Made by a program: the position numbers and the translations under genes. The notes under the pieces are model-generated. The model searched no databases. It had not been told where the DNA came from and saw only the letters and a list, made by a program, of their open reading frames with translations. Shown one piece after another: positions 46,967-55,608 of a stretch of 57,370 bases of DNA; positions within the stretch are counted from its first letter, which is position 1, and every line of letters begins with the position of its first letter. Origin of the DNA: an uncultured Bacteroides sp. (GTDB lineage: Bacteria > Bacteroidota > Bacteroidia > Bacteroidales > Bacteroidaceae); contig CAMTPC010000008.1 in the NCBI GenBank assembly GCA_947074295.1, positions 1 through 57,370 of the forward strand, written 5' to 3'.

Positions 46967-47014
46967 ATTTTGCAGATCCCACAACGAAAAAATTCAAAGT
47001 GAAATCTGCAAAAT
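46967..47014 (-). repeat. Perfect 11-bp inverted repeat between glmS and the PurF-like gene
   Basis: ATTTTGCAGAT (46967-46977) and ATCTGCAAAAT (47004-47014) flank a 26-base spacer. They lie just after the glmS stop and 29 bases before the next ATG. There is no strong T-tract, so it may be an intra-operon hairpin affecting mRNA stability or a partial terminator. Confidence 0.5.
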
Positions 47015-47019
47015 CCAAG

Positions 47020-48864
47020 TTATTCTACGGTTACCGACTTAGCCAAATTTCGTGGCTGATCGACATCCATTCCTTTGCACACGGCCACGTGATAGGCCAA
47101 TATCTGCAGTGGAACGGTAGTAATTAACGGATCAAGACACTCCAAGGTCTCGGGCAATTCGATACAGTAGTCGGCAATTTTACTGATTACAGTATCGCCC
47201 TCATTTACCACGGCAATCACTCTACCTTTGCGTGCTTTGATTTCCTGAATATTACTTAAAACTTTTTCGTACAAGCCATTGTGAGTCGCAATCACCACCA
47301 CAGGCATTTCTGCGTCAATCAATGCGATAGGTCCATGCTTCATTTCGGCTGCTGGATACCCTTCAGCGTGGATGTACGAGATTTCTTTTAGCTTCAAAGC
47401 GCCCTCTAGAGCTACGGGATACGAATATCCACGACCAAGATAGATAAAATTGTGCGCATACGTGAATATTTTAGATAATTCTGCGATTTTATCATTCAGT
47501 TTCAAAACTTTTTTCATTTTTTCAGGAATATGATTCAACTCCTGAACAATCTTCAAATAGTTTTCTTCGCTGATCGTATTCTTCTCTTTGGCCAGCGTCA
47601 ATGCCAACATGGTCAACACAGTCACCTGTCCGGTGAAGGCTTTAGTAGACGCTACTCCAATTTCAGGTCCTACGTGAATGTAAGAGCCAGTATCTGTAGT
47701 GCGAGGTATTGACGAACCAATAGCATTACATATACCATATATGAATGCGCCTCTGCTTTTTGCCAGTTCCACCGCCGCTAATGTGTCGGCTGTTTCTCCA
47801 CTCTGCGAAATAGCTATCACCACATCGTCTTTATCAATCACCGGATCGCGGTAGCGGAATTCAGACGCATACTCCACTTCAACAGGAATGCGGCAGAAAC
47901 TCTCAATCAACTGCTTGCCGATAAGAGCCGCATGCCAAGATGTACCACAAGCCACAAAAATGAATCGTTTTGCCTTGAGTAATCTTTCTTTGTGATCGAT
48001 GACTGCTGAAAGCACAACGTTGGTACCCTCCACATTGACACGGCCACGCATACAGTCATTGATACAATCGGGCTGCTCAAAAATTTCCTTTAACATAAAG
48101 TGAGGATAACCACCTTTTTCGAGCTGTCCCAAGTTCAAGGTCACAGTTTTTACTTCTGGTGTTACCTCTATATTGTGTAGGTTGACTACCTTTAATTCTT
48201 TTCCTTTATTAATAACGGCAATTTCTTCGTCTTGCAAATACACTACTTTATCAGTATACTCTACGATTGGAGTCGCATCTGACGCCAAAAAGAATTCGTC
48301 TTCGCCGATTCCCACTACTAATGGGCTACTTTTGCGAGCCGCGATTATCTGTTCTGGATGTCCTTTCTCAAGAACAGCGATGGCGTATGCGCCAATCACT
48401 TCGCGAAGCGCCAATTGAACCGCTGCGAGCAGGTCCAACTTATTTGTTACCTTAATATATTCTATTAGCTGCACCAGTACTTCAGTATCAGTGCTACTTT
48501 TGAATTTATATCCTTTTTCCTGAAGCTTTTCCTTCAGAGTGGCATAGTTTTCAATGATACCATTGTGAATCAATGCCAATGTTTCTGTCGATGAGTAGTG
48601 AGGATGCGCATTGGCCGAACAAGGTTCGCCATGTGTTGCCCATCTTGTATGAGCAATACCGATTGTTCCAGTCGTGTCTTTTTGTTCGGCAAAACCTTCC
48701 AACTCACTCACTTTACCTTTAGCCTTATAGACGTTCAATTGATTGTCTGTGTTTATCAGTGCCACACCCGCACTGTCATAGCCTCTATATTCGAGGCGCT
48801 TCAAGCCCTTTATTAATATGGGATAAGCATCTTTTTTTCCAATATAACCAACAATACCACACAT
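47020..48864 (-). CDS. glmS: Glutamine-fructose-6-phosphate aminotransferase (isomerizing)
   Basis: 614 residues. The class II glutaminase has the processed Cys2 nucleophile (MCGIVGYIG), RGYDSAG, HTRWATHG and the normal oxyanion motif HNGI. Two SIS sugar-isomerase domains follow (ACGTSWHAAL, SQSGETADT; then a second with GRGYSYPVALEGALKLKE). The C-terminal signature is LAKSVTVE. It makes glucosamine-6-phosphate, the entry to peptidoglycan and LPS amino sugars. No glmS ribozyme is apparent upstream. It is the first gene of the minus-strand run toward carB. Confidence 0.97.
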   Translation of the reverse strand: MCGIVGYIGKKDAYPILIKGLKRLEYRGYDSAGVALINTDNQLNVYKAKGKVSELEGFAEQKDTTGTIGIAHTRWATHGEPCSANAHPHYSSTETLALIHNGIIENYATLKEKLQEKGYKFKSSTDTEVLVQLIEYIKVTNKLDLLAAVQLALREVIGAYAIAVLEKGHPEQIIAARKSSPLVVGIGEDEFFLASDATPIVEYTDKVVYLQDEEIAVINKGKELKVVNLHNIEVTPEVKTVTLNLGQLEKGGYPHFMLKEIFEQPDCINDCMRGRVNVEGTNVVLSAVIDHKERLLKAKRFIFVACGTSWHAALIGKQLIESFCRIPVEVEYASEFRYRDPVIDKDDVVIAISQSGETADTLAAVELAKSRGAFIYGICNAIGSSIPRTTDTGSYIHVGPEIGVASTKAFTGQVTVLTMLALTLAKEKNTISEENYLKIVQELNHIPEKMKKVLKLNDKIAELSKIFTYAHNFIYLGRGYSYPVALEGALKLKEISYIHAEGYPAAEMKHGPIALIDAEMPVVVIATHNGLYEKVLSNIQEIKARKGRVIAVVNEGDTVISKIADYCIELPETLECLDPLITTVPLQILAYHVAVCKGMDVDQPRNLAKSVTVE

Positions 48865-48892
48865 AATTATTTAATTTTGACGTTTTTCGGTG

Positions 48893-48900
48893 CAAAGATA
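48893..48900 (-). promoter_or_regulatory. Putative -7 element of glmS
   Basis: TATCTTTG on the minus strand, 29 bases upstream of the ATG. The -33 TTTG is not present at 19-20 bases. Confidence 0.42.
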
Positions 48901-49290
48901 TATAAATATTGCTTTTGTATGACTCACACGAGGCAAGAAATGACACTTATAAATACAAATCTTTATAAAGAAGAACTGACCAGAAAAAAAATCCCATGAA
49001 TATACACTAATTATACACGCCCTCCTATTATCGCTTTACATCATTAATTATCAATGCATTAGCAAACGCAAACACAATCAAGGCTACTCCACTCGCTATG
49101 CAAGGCTAAACAGCGTACAAAGCAACCTTACCCAGCATCGCAATAAAAGCTCGTCAACATATTGATAAATATATCTTAATAAAACAAAAACAAATACTTC
49201 TCAATTCACTGAATATCAAGACGCTATAAATTTTCATATAATTTACACCTCCTCATTCTTAAGATCGAAGAATGAAACAAACAACACCCT
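48901..49290. other. Long AT-rich divergent control region between glmS and gltB
   Basis: The whole gap (48865-49583, 719 bases) is the longest non-coding stretch here. It contains no long open frame. It holds a small perfect hairpin (CATTCTT/AAGAATG, 49254-49274), one inverted pair (GTCGAT/ATCGAC, 49344-49368) and the candidate promoters listed separately. The part around 49090-49160 is less AT-rich than the rest. No riboswitch family is recognisable. Confidence 0.4.
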
Positions 49291-49322
49291 CTTGCCCTTG
49301 TGTTAACCAATATATATTTTTG
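49291..49322 (+). promoter_or_regulatory. Candidate distal promoter of gltB
   Basis: CTTG (49291-49294; three of four bases of TTTG), 20 bases, TATTTTTG (49315-49322). Use of this site would give a leader of about 255 bases before the gltB ATG. Confidence 0.45.
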
Positions 49323-49522
49323 TTATTTATTGAATAATACAGAGTCGATGGACAAAAAATAAATCGACAACACGTTTCTATTTATCATTTTATAATGTTT
49401 TTACCTTACTTTTTATTACTTTCGCAACACATTTTTATACTTATTGATACGTTAATGTATATTAATATTCGGATAAATAGTTAAAAACAAAGCCTAAATG
49501 TATCATAATGAAATTAAATTTA

Positions 49523-49530
49523 TATTTTTG
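49523..49530 (+). promoter_or_regulatory. Candidate proximal -7 element of gltB
   Basis: TATTTTTG 54 bases upstream of the gltB ATG. There is no -33 match, so it would need an activator if used. Confidence 0.35.
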
Positions 49531-49583
49531 CAACTCATATTGATAGAACAAATAGGTATTATAAGATTATAAAGCTAAACAGA

Positions 49584-52500
49584 ATGAAAAAAAGAGAACT
49601 TTTTAACAACAAACAAAAGGAGCTGTCGTACCTGCGACAGCCGCAGCACTTCGGGCTGTATGATGCCGCAAATGAGCACGACGCTTGCGGTGTAGGTATG
49701 ATTGTTAATATCCAGGGAAGCAAATCGCACGACATTGTTGAAGCTGCATTAAAAGTCCTCGAGAACATGCGTCATCGCGGCGCCGAGGGAGCCGACAATA
49801 AGACAGGGGATGGAGCGGGTATCATGCTTCAGATTCCTCATGAGTTCATTTTGTTGCAAGGTATCCCAGTACCCGAAAAAGGTAAATATGGTACAGGACT
49901 TTTATTTCTTCCCAAAAACACAAAAGACCAGGCTGATATCTTGAGCATCGTTATTGAAGAAATCGAGAAGGAAGGTCTGACATTGATGCATTTGCGCAAT
50001 GTGCCTACTTGTCCTGAGATCCTTGGAGAGTCAGCGTTGGCTACTGAGCCAGACACGAAGCAAATCTTCATCACTGGTTTCACCGATTCGGAGACTGCAA
50101 ACATCAAACTTTACTTGATTCGTAAAAGGATCGAGAATAGAGTGAGAAATTCGGCTATCCCTGCCAGAAATGATTTTTATATCGTATCACTCTCTACCAA
50201 AAGCATTGTATATAAAGGTATGCTTTCGTCAATGCAACTACGCAACTACTTTCCTGATTTGACTAACAGTTATTTCACAAGTGGTTTGGCGCTGGTTCAC
50301 TCACGTTTTAGTACCAATACTTTCCCTACATGGGGGCTTGCACAACCTTTCCGTCTCTTGGCACACAACGGTGAGATCAATACCGTACGTGGCAACCGAG
50401 GCTGGATGGAAGCTCGTGAAAGTGTGCTTTCTAATCCTATTTTGGGTAACATCAAAGACCTTCGCCCTATCGTACAACCAGGCATGAGCGACAGTGCATC
50501 TCTTGATAATGTATTGGAATACCTTACCATGTCAGGTTTGAGTCTGCCACACGCCATGGCCATGCTAGTACCCGAATCTTTCAATGAGAAGAATCCTATC
50601 AGCGAAGATTTGAAAGCATTCTATGAATATCACTCTATCCTGATGGAACCATGGGATGGTCCTGCTGCATTGCTGTTTAGCGACGGTCGATTTGCGGGTG
50701 GTATGCTTGATCGCAATGGTCTTCGTCCAGCACGCTACCTCATCACTAAAAACGACATGATGGTAGTAGCTAGTGAAGTGGGCGTAATGGATTTCGAACC
50801 TGGAGATATCAAAGAAAAAGGTCGTCTACAGCCGGGCAAGATTCTTTTGGTAGATACTGAAAAAGGCGAAATATATTATGATGGCGAATTGAAAAAACAA
50901 TTAGCCGATGCACATCCTTACCGCACATGGTTGGCAACTAACCGTATTGACCTAGATGAACTGAAAAGTGGTCGCAAGGTGACACAAAGCCTACCCGACT
51001 ACAATAAGATGTTACATACTTTCGGCTATTCGAAAGAAGATGTGGAAAAAGTCATCGCTCCAATGGCAGAGACTGGTGCAGAACCGGTACACTCTATGGG
51101 TAATGACACACCTTTGGCAATCTTATCGGATAAACCACAACTATTATATAACTACTTCCGCCAACAATTTGCACAAGTAACAAATCCTCCAATCGATCCA
51201 ATACGCGAGGAATTGGTTATGTCGCTTAGCGAATTTATAGGTGCTGTAGGCAAAAACATATTAACACCAGACGAAAGCCATTGCAAAATGGTACGTCTGA
51301 ATCACCCTATTCTGAACAATGCGCAGCTTGACATCCTTTGCAACATCCGTTATAAAGGATTCAACACAATCAAACTACCAATGGTGTTTGAAGCAGAAAA
51401 AGGTAAAGCGGGCTTACAAGAGGCGCTTGCTGAGCTATGCAAAAAAGCAGAAGACTCGGTGTCTGAGGGTGTAAACTATATCGTATTGACTGACCGCAAT
51501 GTGGATGTCAAACATGCTGCTATTCCATCATTATTGGCTGTGAGCGCTGTGCACCATCATTTGATTTCGGTAGGTAAGCGTGTACAAACGGCTTTAATCG
51601 TAGAGAGTGGCGAGATTCGCGAAGTGATGCACGCTGCATTGCTACTTGGTTTTGGAGCCAGTGCATTAAATCCGTATATGGCTTTCGCTATCTTGGATAA
51701 ACTGATTGCTGAAAAAGAGATTCAGCTGGACTATGCGACTGCTGAAAAGAATTATATCAAGGCTATTTGCAAAGGTTTGTTTAAGATCATGAGTAAGATG
51801 GGCATCAGTACTATCCGCTCTTATCGTGGTGCCAAGATTTTCGAAGCAGTGGGCTTGAGCGAAGAATTGAGCAATGCTTACTTCGGTGGCCTGAACTCTA
51901 AGATTGCAGGTATTCGTCTTGACGAAGTGGCGAATGACGCTATTGCCATGCATGCTGACGGCTTCAAAACTGAGGCTGAAAAACAAAAATTGGTAAACAA
52001 AGGTATCTATCACTTCCGCAAAAATGGTGAAGAGCATGCATGGAATCCTGAAACTATCAGCAACCTGCAGTTGGCAACTCGCCTTGGTAGCTATAAAAAA
52101 TTCAAAGAATATTCGTCACTGGTGGATGATAAGAAAGCGCCTATTTTCCTTCGCGATTTCTTAGGCTTCAAACGCAACCCCATCTGCATCGATAAAGTAG
52201 AACCGGTAGAAAACATCATGCGTCGCTTTGTAACGGGTGCTATGAGTTATGGCTCTATCAGCAAAGAAGCTCACGAAGCTATGGCTATCGCGATGAATAC
52301 TATTCATGGTCGAAGCAATACAGGTGAAGGTGGTGAAGATGCAGTACGCTTTACTCCCCGTCCAGATGGAACTTCACTACGTAGCGCTATCAAGCAAGTA
52401 GCATCGGGCCGCTTTGGTGTAACAGCTGAATATTTGGTTAATGCTGATGAGATCCAGATCAAAGTAGCACAGGGTGCTAAACCTGGCGAGGGTGGTCAGC

Positions 52501-54128
52501 TGCCTGGTTATAAGGTAGATAAGATCATCGCGAAAACACGCCATTCTATTCCTGGCATTTCGTTGATCTCTCCTCCTCCTCATCATGATATCTATTCAAT
52601 AGAGGACTTAGCTCAGCTGATTTTCGATTTGAAGAATGTAAATCCGAAAGCTAAGATTAGCGTAAAGCTAGTTGCTGAAAGTGGTGTAGGCACCATCGCG
52701 GCTGGTGTCGCAAAAGCGAAAGCGGATTTGATCGTGATCTCTGGTGCCGAAGGTGGTACTGGTGCTTCACCTGCTTCTTCAATACGCTATGCGGGTATTT
52801 CGCCTGAACTAGGCTTGAGCGAAACTCAGCAAACATTGGTATTGAACGGTCTTCGCGGTCAAGTGATGTTGCAAGTAGATGGTCAATTGAAAACAGGTCG
52901 TGACATCGTACTGATGGCAATGCTAGGTGCTGAAGAATATGGTTTCGCAACATCTGCTCTCATAGTCTTAGGTTGTGTGATGATGCGTAAGTGCCATATG
53001 AATACTTGTCCCGTGGGTGTAGCTACTCAAAATGCCGAATTGCGTAAACGTTTCTTAGGTCGTAGCGAGTATCTAGTAAACTTCTTCCGTTTCTTGGCAG
53101 AAGAGGTACGCGAGTATTTGGCAGAAATTGGCGTAGAACGCTTGGATGACATTATCGGCCGCACCGATTTGATCGTTCGCAAGGAAGATGACAACTGCGC
53201 AAAACACCAGCTTATCGATTTTAGCAAAGTATTGGCCCGCGTGGACAACAATGCTGCTATACGCAATGTGACAATACAGGATCATGGCATTTCGACTGTA
53301 AAAGATGTAGCGATGCTGCACGCAGCTCAAGAAGCTATTGACTCACAAAAAGAGGTGTCTTTAGAATATACAATCGCAAATACTGATCGTGCGGTAGGCG
53401 CAATGTTATCAGGTGCAATTGCTTCCAAATATGGGGAAAAAGGGCTTCCTGAACATACGATTAATATTAAGTTCAAGGGATCGGCCGGACAGTCTTTCGG
53501 TGCATTCCTTACCCCAGGGGTTAACTTTAAGTTGGAAGGTGAAGCCAATGACTACTTAGGCAAAGGTCTTAGTGGTGGTCGCATCGCTGTGATGCCTCCT
53601 GTAAGAAGCAACTTTGATGCTGAAAATAATATCATCGCAGGTAATACTATACTTTATGGCGCAACAAGCGGCGAGGTATATATCAATGGCCGCGTAGGCG
53701 AACGTTTTGCTGTTCGCAACTCGGGAGCCGTGGTAGTAGTAGAAGGTGTAGGTGATCACTGTTGCGAATATATGACGGGTGGTCGTGTAGTAGTATTGGG
53801 TGAAACAGGACGTAACTTTGCCGCAGGTATGAGTGGTGGTGTAGCGTATGTCTGGAACAAGAATGGTAACTTCGACTACTTCTGTAATATGGAAATGGTA
53901 GAGCTTTCTCTCATCGAAGAAGCTAGCTATCGTAAAGAGTTACATGAATTGATTCGCCAACACTATCTCTACACAGGTTCGAAGCTTGCACGCACGATGC
54001 TCGACGATTGGAATCGTTATGTAGATCAGTTTATCCAAATAGTACCTATCGAATATAAGAAGGTATTGCAGGAAGAACAAATGAAGAAGTTGCAGCAGAA
54101 GATTGCTGATATGCAACGCGATTACTAA
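49584..54128 (+). CDS. gltB: Glutamate synthase, large subunit
   Basis: 1514 residues, the full bacterial length. A 34-residue propeptide precedes the class II glutaminase nucleophile C35 (HDACGVGM), with MRHRGAEGAD and HNGEINT. The central domain leads to the FMN domain (about 830-1230: MSYGSISKEAH, GEGGEDA, GAKPGEGGQLPG, GAEGGTGASP). The 3Fe-4S cysteines are C1131, C1137 and C1142 (CVMMRKCHMNTCPVG). A C-terminal GXGXG beta-helix follows (GGRIAVMPP, GGRVVVLGETG, GMSGGVAYV). It makes two glutamates from glutamine and 2-oxoglutarate. It is first in a plus-strand unit with gltD and asnB. Confidence 0.98.
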   Translation: MKKRELFNNKQKELSYLRQPQHFGLYDAANEHDACGVGMIVNIQGSKSHDIVEAALKVLENMRHRGAEGADNKTGDGAGIMLQIPHEFILLQGIPVPEKGKYGTGLLFLPKNTKDQADILSIVIEEIEKEGLTLMHLRNVPTCPEILGESALATEPDTKQIFITGFTDSETANIKLYLIRKRIENRVRNSAIPARNDFYIVSLSTKSIVYKGMLSSMQLRNYFPDLTNSYFTSGLALVHSRFSTNTFPTWGLAQPFRLLAHNGEINTVRGNRGWMEARESVLSNPILGNIKDLRPIVQPGMSDSASLDNVLEYLTMSGLSLPHAMAMLVPESFNEKNPISEDLKAFYEYHSILMEPWDGPAALLFSDGRFAGGMLDRNGLRPARYLITKNDMMVVASEVGVMDFEPGDIKEKGRLQPGKILLVDTEKGEIYYDGELKKQLADAHPYRTWLATNRIDLDELKSGRKVTQSLPDYNKMLHTFGYSKEDVEKVIAPMAETGAEPVHSMGNDTPLAILSDKPQLLYNYFRQQFAQVTNPPIDPIREELVMSLSEFIGAVGKNILTPDESHCKMVRLNHPILNNAQLDILCNIRYKGFNTIKLPMVFEAEKGKAGLQEALAELCKKAEDSVSEGVNYIVLTDRNVDVKHAAIPSLLAVSAVHHHLISVGKRVQTALIVESGEIREVMHAALLLGFGASALNPYMAFAILDKLIAEKEIQLDYATAEKNYIKAICKGLFKIMSKMGISTIRSYRGAKIFEAVGLSEELSNAYFGGLNSKIAGIRLDEVANDAIAMHADGFKTEAEKQKLVNKGIYHFRKNGEEHAWNPETISNLQLATRLGSYKKFKEYSSLVDDKKAPIFLRDFLGFKRNPICIDKVEPVENIMRRFVTGAMSYGSISKEAHEAMAIAMNTIHGRSNTGEGGEDAVRFTPRPDGTSLRSAIKQVASGRFGVTAEYLVNADEIQIKVAQGAKPGEGGQLPGYKVDKIIAKTRHSIPGISLISPPPHHDIYSIEDLAQLIFDLKNVNPKAKISVKLVAESGVGTIAAGVAKAKADLIVISGAEGGTGASPASSIRYAGISPELGLSETQQTLVLNGLRGQVMLQVDGQLKTGRDIVLMAMLGAEEYGFATSALIVLGCVMMRKCHMNTCPVGVATQNAELRKRFLGRSEYLVNFFRFLAEEVREYLAEIGVERLDDIIGRTDLIVRKEDDNCAKHQLIDFSKVLARVDNNAAIRNVTIQDHGISTVKDVAMLHAAQEAIDSQKEVSLEYTIANTDRAVGAMLSGAIASKYGEKGLPEHTINIKFKGSAGQSFGAFLTPGVNFKLEGEANDYLGKGLSGGRIAVMPPVRSNFDAENNIIAGNTILYGATSGEVYINGRVGERFAVRNSGAVVVVEGVGDHCCEYMTGGRVVVLGETGRNFAAGMSGGVAYVWNKNGNFDYFCNMEMVELSLIEEASYRKELHELIRQHYLYTGSKLARTMLDDWNRYVDQFIQIVPIEYKKVLQEEQMKKLQQKIADMQRDY

Positions 54129-54149
54129 CCAATAAAAGACTAAAACAAA

Positions 54150-55493
54150 ATGGGAGATCCAAAAGCATTTCTAAATATACACCGCAAGGAGGCCGGTTAT
54201 CGCCCCGTACACGAACGCATCACCGATTATGGTGAAGTGGAACAAACATTGAATACCAACGATCGTAGATTGCAAGCATCGCGCTGTATGGATTGTGGTG
54301 TACCTTTCTGTCATTGGGCATGCCCATTGGGCAACAAACAACCTGAATGGCAAGATTATCTATACAAAGGTAAATGGAAAGAGGCATATGAAGTATTATC
54401 AGAAACTTGTGACTTTCCTGAATTCACAGGTCGCATCTGCCCTGCCCTTTGTGAAAAAAGCTGTGTACTGAAACTTTCATCGGAAGAGCCTGTCACAATC
54501 CGCGAAAATGAGGCGGCTATCGTGGAAGCTGCTTTCAGAGAAGGCTACATAACACCACATACACCCGAACGCAACGGAAAAAAAGTAGCTGTTATCGGTG
54601 CAGGTCCTGCTGGTTTGGTAGTAGCTAATCAGCTAAACCAAATGGGTTACACAGTGACTCTTTTTGATAAAGCTGAAGCGCCAGGTGGGTTACTTCGTTA
54701 TGGTATCCCTAACTTCAAACTTAACAAGAATATCATTGACAGAAGAATGAAGTTATTGAAGGAAGAAGGTATTGAATTCAAGATGGAGACAAATATCGAT
54801 CTGAACAAACTACCTGAAGGATTTGACGCCTATGCCCTTTGCACTGGAGCCGAAACTGCCCGCGATCTTCCTATCCCTGGAAGGGAGCTGAAAGGCATTC
54901 ACTTGGCACTTGAGATGCTAGCGCAACAAAATCGTATTTTAGATGGAATCAGCATACCAAAAGATCAACTAGTTAATGCGAAAGGCAAAAAAGTATTGGT
55001 TATTGGCGGTGGGGATACAGGTTCAGACTGTATAGGTACGAGCGTTCGTCATGGAGCAACACAAGTGACACAAATCGAAATCATGCCTCAACCTCCCGTG
55101 GGCCATAACCCTGCTACACCATGGCCACAATGGCCAATCGTTCTGAAGACGACTTCGAGCCACGAAGAAGGCTGTACACGTCGTTGGTCTTTGGCTTCAA
55201 ATAAGTTCATTGGTAAAAACGGCAAGGTGACAGGCGTGGAGGTAGAAGAAGTAGAATGGATACCGGGAGAAAACGGTGGCCGTATGACGATGAAACCTAC
55301 AGGTAAGAAAGAAGTGATTGAGGCGGATATGGTGATGTTGGCTATGGGATTCCTTAAGACTGAACATCCTAAATATGCAGATAATGTTTTTATCGCTGGT
55401 GATGCAGCTATGGGTGCAAGTCTAGTAGTAAAAGCTATGGCAGATGCACGTAAGATAGCAGCACAAATCGACACTTTTTTGAATCATATGTAA
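54150..55493 (+). CDS. gltD: Glutamate synthase, small subunit
   Basis: 447 residues. The N-terminal Fe-S region has the cysteine motifs CMDCGVPFC, then ACPLGN and CPALCEKSC. The FAD site is VIGAGPAGLVVANQL and the NAD(P)H site is VIGGGDTGSDC. The C-terminal FAD contact is VFIAGDAAMGASLVVKAMADAR. It passes electrons from NAD(P)H to GltB. It lies 21 bases after gltB. Confidence 0.97.
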   Translation: MGDPKAFLNIHRKEAGYRPVHERITDYGEVEQTLNTNDRRLQASRCMDCGVPFCHWACPLGNKQPEWQDYLYKGKWKEAYEVLSETCDFPEFTGRICPALCEKSCVLKLSSEEPVTIRENEAAIVEAAFREGYITPHTPERNGKKVAVIGAGPAGLVVANQLNQMGYTVTLFDKAEAPGGLLRYGIPNFKLNKNIIDRRMKLLKEEGIEFKMETNIDLNKLPEGFDAYALCTGAETARDLPIPGRELKGIHLALEMLAQQNRILDGISIPKDQLVNAKGKKVLVIGGGDTGSDCIGTSVRHGATQVTQIEIMPQPPVGHNPATPWPQWPIVLKTTSSHEEGCTRRWSLASNKFIGKNGKVTGVEVEEVEWIPGENGGRMTMKPTGKKEVIEADMVMLAMGFLKTEHPKYADNVFIAGDAAMGASLVVKAMADARKIAAQIDTFLNHM

Positions 55494-55522
55494 ATCAAAT
55501 CTATTTATAAATAGTAAATGAT

Positions 55523-55558
55523 TTCCGATAGCCTTTTCTTTTAGAAAGGCTATCGGAA
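55523..55558 (+). other. Perfect 14-bp hairpin between gltD and asnB, without a T-tract
   Basis: TTCCGATAGCCTTT (55523-55536) pairs perfectly with AAAGGCTATCGGAA (55545-55558) over an eight-base loop. It is not followed directly by T's; a T7 run occurs about 20 bases later (55581-55587). It may partly terminate the gltBD message or protect its 3' end. Confidence 0.6.
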
Positions 55559-55608
55559 TAACTATCACTAATACACCCCATTTTTTTAACTCTTAAATTA
55601 TCTCTATT

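Noticed and set aside
48865..48960. glmS ribozyme upstream of glmS
   Set aside because: No match to the conserved core, and the -7 box leaves a leader of only about 20 bases.
51666..53759. Several minus-strand frames opposite gltB
   Set aside because: Shadows of gltB codon usage; no motifs, starts or spacing of real genes.
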